DNA of 64,000 bases from Streptomyces uncialis (GTDB lineage Bacteria; Actinomycetota; Actinomycetes; Streptomycetales; Streptomycetaceae): the NCBI RefSeq assembly GCF_036250755.1, contig NZ_CP109583.1, positions 5,479,501-5,543,500 on the forward strand, read 5' to 3'. A program made the position numbers and the translations under genes. Position 1 is the stretch's first letter, and the number at the start of each line of letters is the position of its first letter. The notes beneath the pieces are model-generated. The model was not told the origin of the DNA. It saw nothing but the letters and a program-made list of their open reading frames with translations, and did not search any database. Below are positions 50,519 to 58,985 of this stretch, piece after piece.

Positions 50519-51112
50519 TCAGACGGTGACGGCGGGGCGCGAGCGGCGGAAGACGAAGGCGGCGAGGACACCGCCGACGAGCCCGAACAGATGACCCTGC
50601 CAGCTGACGCCGGAGTCGGTGGGCAGCACGCCCCACAGCAGTGAGCCGTAGAACACGGCCACGACCACGCCGATCACGAGATCCCACGGTCTGCGGTCCA
50701 CGAAGCCGCGCACCACGAGATAGCCGAAGAGCCCGAAGACGACACCGGAGGCGCCGAGCGTGACGGTGTTCTCCGGGGAGGTCAGCCAGACGCCCAGCCC
50801 GCTGGTCACGATGATCGTGAGGACCACGCCCGCGAAGACGCCGAGCCCGGCGAGGGCGGCGAGGAACCCGAGGATCAGCAGCGGCACGGTGTTCGACGCG
50901 AGATGGTCCCAGCCGCTGTGCAGGAACGCCGCCGGGACGACGTCCCACAGCTCGCCCGCCGCGCGCGGGGATATGCCGTGATCGTCCAGGGAGTGGCCGA
51001 GCGCGGTGTCGACCGCTTCCAGCAGCCACAGGAACGCGACCCATACGGCCATCAGTTTCACGGCGGACACGGTGCCGCGCGCGGAGCTGTTCCGTAGTGC
51101 GCCGAGTGCCAT
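50519..51112 (-). CDS. Rhomboid-family intramembrane serine protease
   Basis: The 197-residue protein has six hydrophobic helices. The catalytic Ser122 lies in TLGASGVVFG and His174 in WQGHLFG. HSGWDHLASN (65-74) supplies the conserved His and Asn of the oxyanion region. The catalytic dyad is intact. The start is ATG 51112, with GGAGG at 5 nt. Substrates are unknown. Confidence 0.92.
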   Translation of the reverse strand: MALGALRNSSARGTVSAVKLMAVWVAFLWLLEAVDTALGHSLDDHGISPRAAGELWDVVPAAFLHSGWDHLASNTVPLLILGFLAALAGLGVFAGVVLTIIVTSGLGVWLTSPENTVTLGASGVVFGLFGYLVVRGFVDRRPWDLVIGVVVAVFYGSLLWGVLPTDSGVSWQGHLFGLVGGVLAAFVFRRSRPAVTV

Positions 51113-51382
51113 GACGGCCTCCCCGTGTTCGTCGTAGTTCGTCGTGGTCCGCACCCCGCCCGCCCACCGCAGGCTCCCCAGCCCCTCCAACGCGCGAGGA
51201 CCCCCGGGTGTTCCGCCGACCTGCGCCGACCTCCGTCCGCGCCCGCCGACGGGACCCGCGCCGGGACGGCGACCCGGGGCACGCCCCGGGACCGGCCGGG
51301 CGGCCGGCGGGGAATCCGGGGGAGAGCGGGGGCGCCGGTGGGTACGGAATGTGCCACGTGCCGCTTCGCGAAGGGAACATCC

Positions 51383-52366
51383 GTGCCTGCATCGCAAGCA
51401 GTTCCACCCACGCAGTCCGTTCTGTCGCCCCTGACCGCGTCCGCCCTGTTCCTCGTCGTCACCGTCGACGACGGGGGCGAGGAAGCCGTACGGGAGTTGC
51501 TCGCCGACCTGGCCGGACTGGAGCGTTCGGTCGGCTTCGGGTACCCGGGCGGGGGCCTGAGCTGTGTCGCCGGGATCGGGTCCGCCGCCTGGGACCGGCT
51601 CTTCGACGGGCCGCGCCCCGCCGCGCTGCATCCGTTCACCGAGCTGGCGGGCCCCCGCCATCACGCCGTCGCCACCCCGGGCGACCTGCTGTTCCATCTG
51701 CGCGCCACCCGCCAGGACCTGTGCTTCGCGCTCACCGCGCTGATCATGGAGCGGCTGCGGGACGCGGTCACCGTCGTCGACGAGACGCCCGGCTTCTCCT
51801 ACTACGACAACCGGGATCTGCTCGGTTTCGTGGACGGTTCGGAGAACCCGGTGGGCCTGGCCGCGGCCGACGCCGTCGTCGTCGGGGACGAGGACCCGGA
51901 CTTCGCGGGCGGCGCGTACGTGATCACCCAGAAGTATCTGCACGACCTGGCCGCCTGGAACGCGCTGCCGGTGGAGACGCAGGAGCTGATCGTCGGGCGG
52001 CGCAAGTTCGACAACGTGGAGCTGGACCAGCCCGGTTCCCATGTCGACCTCAACACGATCACCGACCCGGACGGCACCGAGCGGGAGATCCTCCGCGACA
52101 ACATGCCCTTCGGCCGCCCGGGGAGCGGGGAGTTCGGTACGTACTTCATCGGGTACGCGCGGACCCCGGAGGTCACCGAGCGGATGCTGCGGAACATGTT
52201 CCTCGGGTCCGGGCCCACCAGCCACGACCGCATCCTCGACTTCTCCACCCCGGTCACCGGGAGCCTGTTCTTCGCCCCGGCCGCGGGCTTCCTGGAGGAC
52301 CCGCCGGGACCCCCGGCGAAGGGGGCGGGGGCGGATGCCCCGCCGGAGCGTTCCCCGGGCGGCTGA
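51383..52366 (+). CDS. Dye-decolourising (DyP-type) peroxidase
   Basis: The 327-residue haem peroxidase has the GFVDGSENP motif at 148-156 with the catalytic Asp, the proximal His at about 219 in PGSHVDL, and an Arg in REILRDNMPFG. There is no Tat signal at the N-terminus, so it is cytoplasmic or encapsulin-loaded. No encapsulin gene is adjacent. GTG 51383 has AAGGG at about 7 nt. Confidence 0.92.
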   Translation: MPASQAVPPTQSVLSPLTASALFLVVTVDDGGEEAVRELLADLAGLERSVGFGYPGGGLSCVAGIGSAAWDRLFDGPRPAALHPFTELAGPRHHAVATPGDLLFHLRATRQDLCFALTALIMERLRDAVTVVDETPGFSYYDNRDLLGFVDGSENPVGLAAADAVVVGDEDPDFAGGAYVITQKYLHDLAAWNALPVETQELIVGRRKFDNVELDQPGSHVDLNTITDPDGTEREILRDNMPFGRPGSGEFGTYFIGYARTPEVTERMLRNMFLGSGPTSHDRILDFSTPVTGSLFFAPAAGFLEDPPGPPAKGAGADAPPERSPGG

Positions 52367-52464
52367 GCGTCCGCGCCCCGGCCGGTGGGAGCGGGTCCGG
52401 GGCCGCGCGCCCCGGGCCCGTACCGCGCACACGGCGTCGCCGGGCGCCGGATAGGCTCGAAGGT

Positions 52465-53145
52465 GTGGAGCAGCTTGAGAAGAACCGGCGCCGCCCGTGG
52501 ATCGTGGGTGTCTCGGGCGCGTCGGGCACGCCGTACGCCGCGTCGCTGCTGCGGGCCCTGCTCGCGGCGGGCGAGAGCGTCGACCTCGTGGTGTCACGGG
52601 CCTCCCGGCTGACCCTGCTCGACGAGACGGGGATCGCGTTCCGGGACGCCCACTGGCGCACGGATCTCACCCAGTGGCTCGTGCGGGGCGCCGACGGCAA
52701 GCCGGACACGTACCCCCCGCCCGCGCTGGACGACGTACGGTACTGGGCCGCCGGTGATCTGGCCGCCGGGCCGTCCTCGGGGTCGTACCCGGCACAGGGG
52801 ATGATCATCGTGCCGGCGTCCACCGCGTGTGTCGCGGGGGTCGCGCTCGGGCTGTCCAAGGATCTGCTCCAGCGGACGGCGAGCGTCACCCTCAAGGAGG
52901 GCCGCCCCCTGATCGTGGCGGTCCGGGAGACTCCGCTGAACGGCCAGACCCTGCGTCATCTGGTGACCCTGGACGACGCGGGCGCGGTGGTCCTGCCGGC
53001 GTCGCCCGCGTTCTACGCGGGCGCCACCCATATCCAGGACCTGGTGGACTTCGTCGCCGGCCGCGCCCTCGACGCGGCCGGGGTGCCGCACGGGCTGTAC
53101 CGGCGCTGGGAGGGACAGCTCGGGGGAGGCACGCGCACCTCCTGA
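52465..53145 (+). CDS. mqnM: Flavin prenyltransferase MqnM (UbiX family)
   Basis: UbiX makes the prenylated FMN cofactor needed by UbiD enzymes such as MqnL (38347). The 226-residue product has WIVGVSGASGTPYAASLL at the N-terminus, VVSRASRLTL, PASTACVAGVALGLS and LIVAVRETPLN. GTG 52465 is preceded by TAGGCT ending 7 nt upstream, so a leaderless transcript is likely. It is separated from mqnLP by about 11.7 kb here. Confidence 0.93.
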   Translation: MEQLEKNRRRPWIVGVSGASGTPYAASLLRALLAAGESVDLVVSRASRLTLLDETGIAFRDAHWRTDLTQWLVRGADGKPDTYPPPALDDVRYWAAGDLAAGPSSGSYPAQGMIIVPASTACVAGVALGLSKDLLQRTASVTLKEGRPLIVAVRETPLNGQTLRHLVTLDDAGAVVLPASPAFYAGATHIQDLVDFVAGRALDAAGVPHGLYRRWEGQLGGGTRTS

Positions 53146-53334
53146 ACCCCGGGCCCGCCGGACCGGCGCCGGGCGTACGCCGGGCGCGCCCCCCGATCCG
53201 CGCGCCCCGCCCCGGTGCCCCGTCCCGCCGCCTCACTTCGCCCAGCCAGTGGGATTCGCAGGGTGTCTGGCCCGCTTACCTTTGATGTTGGACATAAACT
53301 CGCGGCACTGCTGAACAATGAAAGGCTCGGATCT

Positions 53335-53790
53335 ATGGACGCCGTGGACAGGCAGCTCATCCAGGCCCTGCGGGAGAACGGCAGGGCCTCGTACGCCGAA
53401 CTCGGCCGGCTCGTCGGCCTCTCCGGCCCCAGTGTCACCGACCGGATCAACCGGCTGGAGGCCGCCGGGGTCATCACGGGGTACCGGGCGACCGTCGACT
53501 CCGCCTCGCTCGGTCTCGGGGTCACCGCCCTGATCGGTATCTCGCTGTCGGACGCCGCCGACCACGAGGACGTGGCCCAGCGGCTGCGGGACCTCGGCGA
53601 GATCGAGGACTGCTGGTTCATCGCGGGCGACGACTCGTTCATGCTCAAGGTCCGCGTCGGTGACGTCGACGGCCTGGAGAAGACCATCCGGCGGCTCTCG
53701 GGCACCAAGGGGGTGTCCCGGACCCGCACCACGATCGTGCTGTCCACCAAGTGGGAGAACCGGGTCGGGGACCTCCCCGAGGAGCTCTAG
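53335..53790 (+). CDS. Lrp/AsnC-family regulator
   Basis: The 151-residue protein has an N-terminal HTH (VDRQLIQALRENGRASYAEL ... GPSVTDRINRLEAAGVITGY) and a C-terminal RAM ligand domain (FMLKVRVGDVDGLEKTI). It lies between mqnM and mqnE, all in one direction, so it may regulate menaquinone genes or answer an amino-acid signal. AAAGG precedes the ATG by about 9 nt. Confidence 0.92.
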   Translation: MDAVDRQLIQALRENGRASYAELGRLVGLSGPSVTDRINRLEAAGVITGYRATVDSASLGLGVTALIGISLSDAADHEDVAQRLRDLGEIEDCWFIAGDDSFMLKVRVGDVDGLEKTIRRLSGTKGVSRTRTTIVLSTKWENRVGDLPEEL

Positions 53791-53854
53791 GCGTACGGTT
53801 GAGCGCGTCCGCGAGGAAGACGACCGAGGCACGGCAGGGAAGAGGCAGAGGCAA

Positions 53855-55018
53855 ATGGACGTGGGCCTGAAGCGCGAGCTGGAGGCGAAGGTCTTCGCCG
53901 GGGAGCGGCTGAGCCGCGAGGACGGCATCGCGCTGTACGCCTCCGACGACCTGGCCTGGCTCGGCGGGCTGGCGCACGAGGTGCGCACCCGCAAGAACGG
54001 TGACGTGGTCCACTTCAACGTCAACCGGCACCTCAACATGACCAATGTGTGCACCGCGTCCTGCGCGTACTGCTCCTTCCAGCGCAAGCCGGGGGAGAAG
54101 GACGCGTACACGATGCGCATCGAGGAGGCCGTGAAGCTGGCCAAGGCGATGGAGGGCGAGAACCTCACCGAGCTGCACATCGTCAACGGCCTCCACCCGT
54201 CGCTGCCCTGGCGGTACTACCCGCGTTCGCTGCGCGCCCTCAAGGAGGCGCTGCCGAACGTCGGGCTGAAGGCGTTCACGGCCACCGAGATCCATCACTT
54301 CGAGACGATCTCCAAGCTGACCGCGAGCGAGATCCTGGACGAGCTGATCGACGCGGGCCTCGAATCGCTGACCGGCGGCGGCGCGGAGATCTTCGACTGG
54401 GAGGTCCGCCAGCACATCGTGGACCACCGCACCCACTGGGAGGACTGGTCCCGAATCCACCGGCTCGCCCATGAGAAGGGGCTGAAGACGCCCGCGACGA
54501 TGCTCTACGGGCATATCGAGGAGCCGCGTCACCGGGTGGACCATGTGCTGCGGCTGCGGGAGCTCCAGGACGAGACCGGCGGCTTCCAGGTCTTCATCCC
54601 GCTGCGCTACCAGCACGACTTCGTGGACATGAAGGACGGCAAGATCCGCAACCGGCTCCAGGCGCGCACCTCCATGGCGACCGGCGCGGAGGCGCTGAAG
54701 ACCTTCGCGGTGTCCCGGCTGCTGTTCGACAACGTGCCGCACGTGAAGGTCTTCTGGGTCATGCACGGCGTCCAGACCGCGCAGCTCGCCCTCCAGCACG
54801 GCGCCGACGACATGGACGGCTCGGTCGTCGAGTACAAGATCACGCACGACGCCGACAACTTCGGTACGCCGAGCAAGCTCACCCGTGACGATCTGCTGGA
54901 GCTGATCCGGGACGCCGGGTTCCGGCCGGTGGAGCGCAACACCCGGTACGAGATCATCCGCGAGTTCGACGGCCCCGAGGCGGACCGCCGGGAGTCCCCG
55001 CAGCCGATGCGGGTGTGA
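53855..55018 (+). CDS. mqnE: Aminofutalosine synthase MqnE (radical SAM)
   Basis: This enzyme joins 3-[(1-carboxyvinyl)oxy]benzoate to adenosine (from SAM) to give 6-amino-6-deoxyfutalosine. The 387-residue product has the 4Fe-4S motif C66-x3-C70-x2-C73 in NVCTASCAYCSFQ, followed by HIVNGLHP and TATEIHHFE. The substrate comes from MqnA (63416). ATG 53855 follows GGCAGAGGCAAA. Confidence 0.95.
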   Translation: MDVGLKRELEAKVFAGERLSREDGIALYASDDLAWLGGLAHEVRTRKNGDVVHFNVNRHLNMTNVCTASCAYCSFQRKPGEKDAYTMRIEEAVKLAKAMEGENLTELHIVNGLHPSLPWRYYPRSLRALKEALPNVGLKAFTATEIHHFETISKLTASEILDELIDAGLESLTGGGAEIFDWEVRQHIVDHRTHWEDWSRIHRLAHEKGLKTPATMLYGHIEEPRHRVDHVLRLRELQDETGGFQVFIPLRYQHDFVDMKDGKIRNRLQARTSMATGAEALKTFAVSRLLFDNVPHVKVFWVMHGVQTAQLALQHGADDMDGSVVEYKITHDADNFGTPSKLTRDDLLELIRDAGFRPVERNTRYEIIREFDGPEADRRESPQPMRV

Positions 55019-55129
55019 GTCCCGGGCCGGACAGAGCGGTGTTCCGGCGGCGCGCACCCGGCTGAGGGCGCGCGCGGCCGGAGTGCTTCACTGATATGCG
55101 GCCATTGTCGGAACGGAAGAGTGGGATAC

Positions 55130-55438
55130 ATGCTCCGCTACACACTGATGCGCCTCGGGATCTTCGCGGGCTGCTTCGCGGCGGTCTGGGGGCTCAGCTA
55201 CGCGGGTCTGCTGCCGCAGGGGCTCGGCAGCTCCAACGGGCTGTGGCTGCTGCTGCTGGCCATGGTGCTGTCCGCGCCGATCAGCTTCGTGGTGCTGCGC
55301 AAGCAGCGGGACTCCGCGTCCGTGCAGATCGCGGCGCGGGTGGACCGGGCGAAGGCGGGGTTCGGACGCAGTGCGAGCCAGGAGGACCTGGCGGACGAGG
55401 CGGGGTCCGGCCCGGGCGGTGCCCGAGCCGGAGGGTGA
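55130..55438 (+). CDS. DUF4229 membrane protein
   Basis: The 102-residue protein has two transmembrane helices (about 4-26 and 35-55: LMRLGIFAGCFAAVWGL, LWLLLLAMVLSAPISFVVL) and a cytoplasmic charged tail (RKQRDSASVQIAARVDRAK). This matches the small actinobacterial DUF4229 family. ATG 55130 is used; GTG 55121 would add three residues. Confidence 0.88.
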   Translation: MLRYTLMRLGIFAGCFAAVWGLSYAGLLPQGLGSSNGLWLLLLAMVLSAPISFVVLRKQRDSASVQIAARVDRAKAGFGRSASQEDLADEAGSGPGGARAGG

Positions 55439-55499
55439 GCCCTCCGGGGGCGGCCGTCCGAGTCCTACCGCCGCCCACCCCTGCGGGTCCCCTTCGCCC

Positions 55500-56044
55500 G
55501 CGCCCGTAGGTTTCCTGTACTGGACGTACCTGTCCCCGCACAGGCGGTTCGTGGGTGCGCAGTTCCCCGCGCCCCTGAGGTGCTGCCCCCTTGCGGTCGC
55601 TCTTCGGGTGCGTGCCGGCCCTCGTCTTTTGCGCAGTTCCCCGCGCCCCTTTGGGGCGCCCCTTGCTGTCGTCCGTTGTCTGCGGACCATCCTCCTCGTG
55701 CAGTCGCCCTGCTGCGGGAGGGGGTGGGCGGGAATCTCTGCTCGCAGACTCCGATGCTCTTCAGCCGGGTCACTGGACGTGTTACCGAGCGCGTCGGATC
55801 GAGGACGGAGAATCCCGACCGGCACCGACCCGAAGGACCGACAGGGTGCGCCCCAAAGGGGCGCGGGGAACTGCGCGAAAACGGCGAGCGACGGCACAGG
55901 AACGAAGTGCGTCCAGCCGGACGGACCTGGGAAGCGCAAGCGAAGGCGACCCGCGGGGAACTGCGCAGCCACCGAGCTACCCGCACAGGGAAATGCGCGT
56001 CCAGCCGGGCGGAGCTCGGGAGCGCGAGCGAAGGCGATCCGCGT
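55500..56044. repeat. Noncoding repeat cluster 5
   Basis: Two left-arm units (GCGCAGTTCCCCGCGCCCC at about 55557 and 55631) flank a TTGCGGTCGCTCTTCGGGTG module. They precede the core element at 55631-55876, which is followed by inverted right arms with GCAAGCGAAGGCGACCCGCG. Confidence 0.85.
55631..55876. repeat. MITE-like core element, copy 3 (246 bp)
   Basis: The left inverted repeat is 55631-55660 and the right 55848-55876, with the same GCGCCCC-aaa-GGGGCGC hairpin. It is the shortest of the four copies; its left interior is truncated relative to the others. Confidence 0.8.
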
Positions 56045-56197
56045 GAGGTGGGTCTCAGTCCCGGCGGGGGATCGGGGCTCCGGGTGGTGAGCGGGGCGGG
56101 GGCGGCTTGAATCATGTGGTGTGTGTCCGGGGGGTGTTGGGGACCATCAGGGCATGACAACGAGAGCGGGGACCCCTCCATCGGGGTCAAAGCGGGT

Positions 56198-56214
56198 CTT
56201 TGAGGGCCTCAAAG
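56198..56214. promoter_or_regulatory. Inverted repeat overlapping a candidate promoter
   Basis: CTTTGAG-ggc-CTCAAAG is a perfect 7-bp inverted repeat. It overlaps a -35-like TTGAGG (56200-56205), spaced 17 nt from TTAACG (56223-56228). Transcription would begin near the leader-peptide ATG. A repressor binding here would control the symporter operon. Confidence 0.55.
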
Positions 56215-56236
56215 TACAAGTGTTAACGTGCTCGGC

Positions 56237-56389
56237 ATGAAGTCCGCAGCCGCGCGCCCCTCCGTCATGGGATCCGTGCCCATGACCGCCCTGAGCGTCC
56301 CGCTCGTGGCGCGCCTGCATGTCGACCTCTGCCGCTGTCTGTCGGCGGTCTGTCGCCGCCCCCCGCGCGCGGCCTGCCGTCGTTCCTGA
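56237..56389 (+). CDS. Cys/Arg-rich leader peptide (uORF)
   Basis: The 50-codon peptide ends in LVARLHVDLCRCLSAVCRRP...CRRS. The HVDL-x-R...SA-x-C signature is that of short actinobacterial leader peptides found ahead of sulfur and cysteine metabolism genes. Cysteines occur at 32, 34, 39 and 47, mostly next to Arg. It starts 8 nt after a possible -10, so it is likely leaderless. It lies 162 nt before the DAACS symporter and probably couples translation to downstream expression. Starts at Met11 or Met16 are also possible. Confidence 0.65.
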   Translation: MKSAAARPSVMGSVPMTALSVPLVARLHVDLCRCLSAVCRRPPRAACRRS

Positions 56390-56551
56390 CCCCCGGACCG
56401 GACCACCGTCCCACCCGTCAGGACCCGCACCACGACGCGTCCCGCGCCCTTCCCCCGAAGGCTCCCGGGATCTCTCCGTACCGCCCCAGGGCCACGCCGC
56501 ACCCTGATCCGTCCCGCACCCCCCGTTCACCCCCCTATGGAGTGTGTCCAC

Positions 56552-57901
56552 GTGTCCGTCCCCGCCACGAACACACAGCCGAAGCCGGCCCGCCCGGCCA
56601 CACGGCTGCTCAAGGTGCCCTTCTGGGCGCAGATACTTCTCGGTCTCGTCCTCGGTGTCGTCCTCGGCTGGGTCGCCCGCGAGTTCGACGTCTCGTGGCT
56701 GCTCACCACCCTGGAGAAGGTGGGCGGCATCTTCATCGGGCTGCTGAAGCTCGCCGTCGGCCCGCTGGTGTTCTTCGCCATCCTGGTGTCGATCACCAAC
56801 CTCCGGAAGGTCAACAACGCCGCCCGGCTGGCCTCCCGCACACTCCTCTGGTTCATGATCACCTCGCTGATCGCGGTGGCGATCGGCCTGTTCATCGGCC
56901 TGGTGACCAACCCCGGCTCCGGCACCGGCCTCACCGCCGACGACGGTGGCAAGCCCAAGGTCACCGGCTCCTGGATCGACTTCCTGACCGGTATCGTCCC
57001 GACCGACGTGATCACGCCGTTCACCGACCTGAACGTCCTCCAGATCGTGTTCATGGCCGCCGTCGCCGGTATCGCCGCCCTCAAGCTCGGTGAGCGCGCG
57101 CAGCCGATCCTGAGCCTCAGCGAAGCCGTCCTCGAACTCCTTCAGAAGGCCCTGTGGTGGGTCATCCGGCTGGCCCCGGTCGGCACCGTCGGCCTCATCG
57201 GTGTCGCCATCGCCACCTACGGCTGGGACCTGATCGGCGACTACGCGGTCTTCACCGCCGACGTCTACATCGGCTGCCTCATCGTGCTGTTCGGTGTGTA
57301 CCCGGCGCTGCTCGCGCTGGTCGCGAAGGTCAACCCGGTCCACTTCTTCAAGGGTGCCTGGCCCGCGATCCAGCTCGCGTTCGTCTCCCGCTCCTCCGTC
57401 GGCACCATGCCGCTCACCCAGCGCGTCACCGAGCGGCTCGGCGTCCCCAAGGAGTACGCGTCCTTCGCGGTGCCGTTCGGCGCCACGACCAAGATGGACG
57501 GCTGCGCCGCGATCTACCCGGCCATCGCCGCCATCTTCGTGGCCGAGATCTTCAAGGTCGACCTGACCATCGCGGACTACCTGCTCATCGCGTTCGTCTC
57601 GGTGGTCGGTTCCGCCGCGACGGCCGGTCTGACGGGCGCCACGGTCATGCTGACCCTCACCCTGTCCACCCTGGGCCTGCCCATGGAGGGCGTCGGTCTG
57701 CTCCTCGCCATCGACCCGATCGTCGACATGATCCGCACCGCCACGAACGTCGCGGGCCAGGCGCTCGTGCCGGTCCTGGTCTCGGCGCGCGAGAAGATCC
57801 TGGACCACGACGCGTACACCACGGCGTCCGCGTCCCCCATCGACGAGGACCTCTCCTCCGACGCCCCGGCCGACCGCACCCCGGCCCCGGCCGTCGCCTG
57901 A
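56552..57901 (+). CDS. DAACS-family dicarboxylate/amino acid:cation symporter
   Basis: The 449-residue transporter has eight or more helices and two re-entrant loops. HP1 is the serine-rich RSSVGTMPLTQ stretch. The substrate motif reads ATTKMDGCAAIYPA, versus NMDGTA in glutamate carriers. The GCAxIYPA part resembles cystine carriers of the TcyP type. GTG 56552 has GGAG at 9 nt; ATG 56537 lacks an RBS. Given the cysteine-rich leader peptide, cystine or another sulfur amino acid is a reasonable guess for the substrate. Confidence 0.9.
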   Translation: MSVPATNTQPKPARPATRLLKVPFWAQILLGLVLGVVLGWVAREFDVSWLLTTLEKVGGIFIGLLKLAVGPLVFFAILVSITNLRKVNNAARLASRTLLWFMITSLIAVAIGLFIGLVTNPGSGTGLTADDGGKPKVTGSWIDFLTGIVPTDVITPFTDLNVLQIVFMAAVAGIAALKLGERAQPILSLSEAVLELLQKALWWVIRLAPVGTVGLIGVAIATYGWDLIGDYAVFTADVYIGCLIVLFGVYPALLALVAKVNPVHFFKGAWPAIQLAFVSRSSVGTMPLTQRVTERLGVPKEYASFAVPFGATTKMDGCAAIYPAIAAIFVAEIFKVDLTIADYLLIAFVSVVGSAATAGLTGATVMLTLTLSTLGLPMEGVGLLLAIDPIVDMIRTATNVAGQALVPVLVSAREKILDHDAYTTASASPIDEDLSSDAPADRTPAPAVA

Positions 57902-57929
57902 CCCGCCCGGCCACCAGCCACTCACCACA

Positions 57930-57957
57930 CGGGGCCCGCCATCCACGGCGGGCCCCG
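57930..57957. terminator. Hairpin terminator after the symporter
   Basis: CGGGGCCCGCC-atccac-GGCGGGCCCCG, an 11-bp stem, begins 29 nt after the stop. Confidence 0.8.
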
Positions 57958-58061
57958 CGCGGTGTTTCCGGGGGCGATTTCCGGCCACCTGTACAGCCCG
58001 GGAACGATACGGACCAAGATCGTAGGCTTGGCTGCGCGAAGCCGGTGGGGAGAGGGCGGGC

Positions 58062-58985
58062 ATGGAACGAGAAGGCGGACACAGCACCGGTACCCGTACG
58101 GGCCCGAGCCTCGGTACGGGCCCGAGCCTGGCTACGGGGCCGAGCCTCGGTACGGGGCCGAGCCTGGCTACGAGGCCGAGCCTCGGTACGGGGCCGGTGG
58201 GCCGGCCGGGCGTGGGCACCGGTGCCGGTGCCGGTGGGACCACAGGTACGGGTACGGGGGCCCGGGCTTCGGCGGCGCGTGCCGGTGAGGCCGGACCCGT
58301 CCGGGGCGGAGGCGCGCTGCCGTCGGGCCCGACCGCGCCGAACCGGCGGGGCAGACGGATGCCCCGGGCCGTCCGCGAGCGGCACATGCTCGACGCCGCC
58401 GTGCGGGTCTTCGGCCGCCAGGGGTACCGCGCCGCCGCGATGGACGACATAGCGGAGCTCGCCGGGGTCCCCCAGCCGCTCGTCCACCTCTATCTGCGCT
58501 CCAAGGAGGACCTTTTCGTCGCCTGCGTCCGCCGGGAGGCGGGTGCGCTGCTGGCCGCCGTGCGAGGCGGCGTACGAGCCGGTGATCCCGCGGAGCGGCA
58601 GCTGCGGGACGGGTTGCACGCCTTCTTCCAGCACACCGTCCGCCACCCGGAGGGCTGGGCCGTCCTCCACCTTCACGCCCGTGCCCAAGGGGAATCCTCC
58701 GCGGACCAGGTCGTGGCGCTGCGCACGGAGCTCGTCGGGCTCGTCACCCGGCTGATCGTCTCGGCGGCGCGGGACGCGGGGGGCGCCTCGGCGCTCGGAC
58801 GGCGTGAGGCCGTGGGGCTCGCCCAGGCGCTGGTGGGTGCGGCGGAGTCGCTCGCGGTGTGGGCGGGCGGTGACCCGTCCGTCACGGCCCGCGAAGCGGT
58901 GTCCACCCTGATGGACCTCACCTGGCCGGGCCTCGCCCCCCACCTCTCCCCGATACCCCCTTCACCCCCACACCCCCACCCCTGA
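58062..58985 (+). CDS. TetR-family regulator with an N-terminal tandem-repeat extension
   Basis: The 307-residue protein has an ordinary TetR HTH starting only at about residue 100 (RERHMLDAAVRVFGRQGYRA ... VPQPLVHLYLRSKEDLF). The first ~95 residues are Gly/Thr/Pro/Ser-rich low complexity, including five 6-residue GPSL(G/A)T repeats. GAGAGGG is well placed before ATG 58062, so the extension is probably translated. The ligand and target are unknown. Confidence 0.87.
   Translation: MEREGGHSTGTRTGPSLGTGPSLATGPSLGTGPSLATRPSLGTGPVGRPGVGTGAGAGGTTGTGTGARASAARAGEAGPVRGGGALPSGPTAPNRRGRRMPRAVRERHMLDAAVRVFGRQGYRAAAMDDIAELAGVPQPLVHLYLRSKEDLFVACVRREAGALLAAVRGGVRAGDPAERQLRDGLHAFFQHTVRHPEGWAVLHLHARAQGESSADQVVALRTELVGLVTRLIVSAARDAGGASALGRREAVGLAQALVGAAESLAVWAGGDPSVTAREAVSTLMDLTWPGLAPHLSPIPPSPPHPHP
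58101..58190. repeat. Five 18-bp coding tandem repeats
   Basis: The units GGCCCGAGCCTCGGTACG and GGCCCGAGCCTGGCTACG alternate, encoding GPSLGT and GPSLAT. The higher-order period is therefore 36 bp. They lie in frame inside the TetR gene (residues 14-43). Confidence 0.9.

Noticed and set aside
56537..56551. ATG 56537 as the start of the DAACS symporter
   Set aside because: It has no RBS, and the GGAG right after it serves GTG 56552 with proper spacing.
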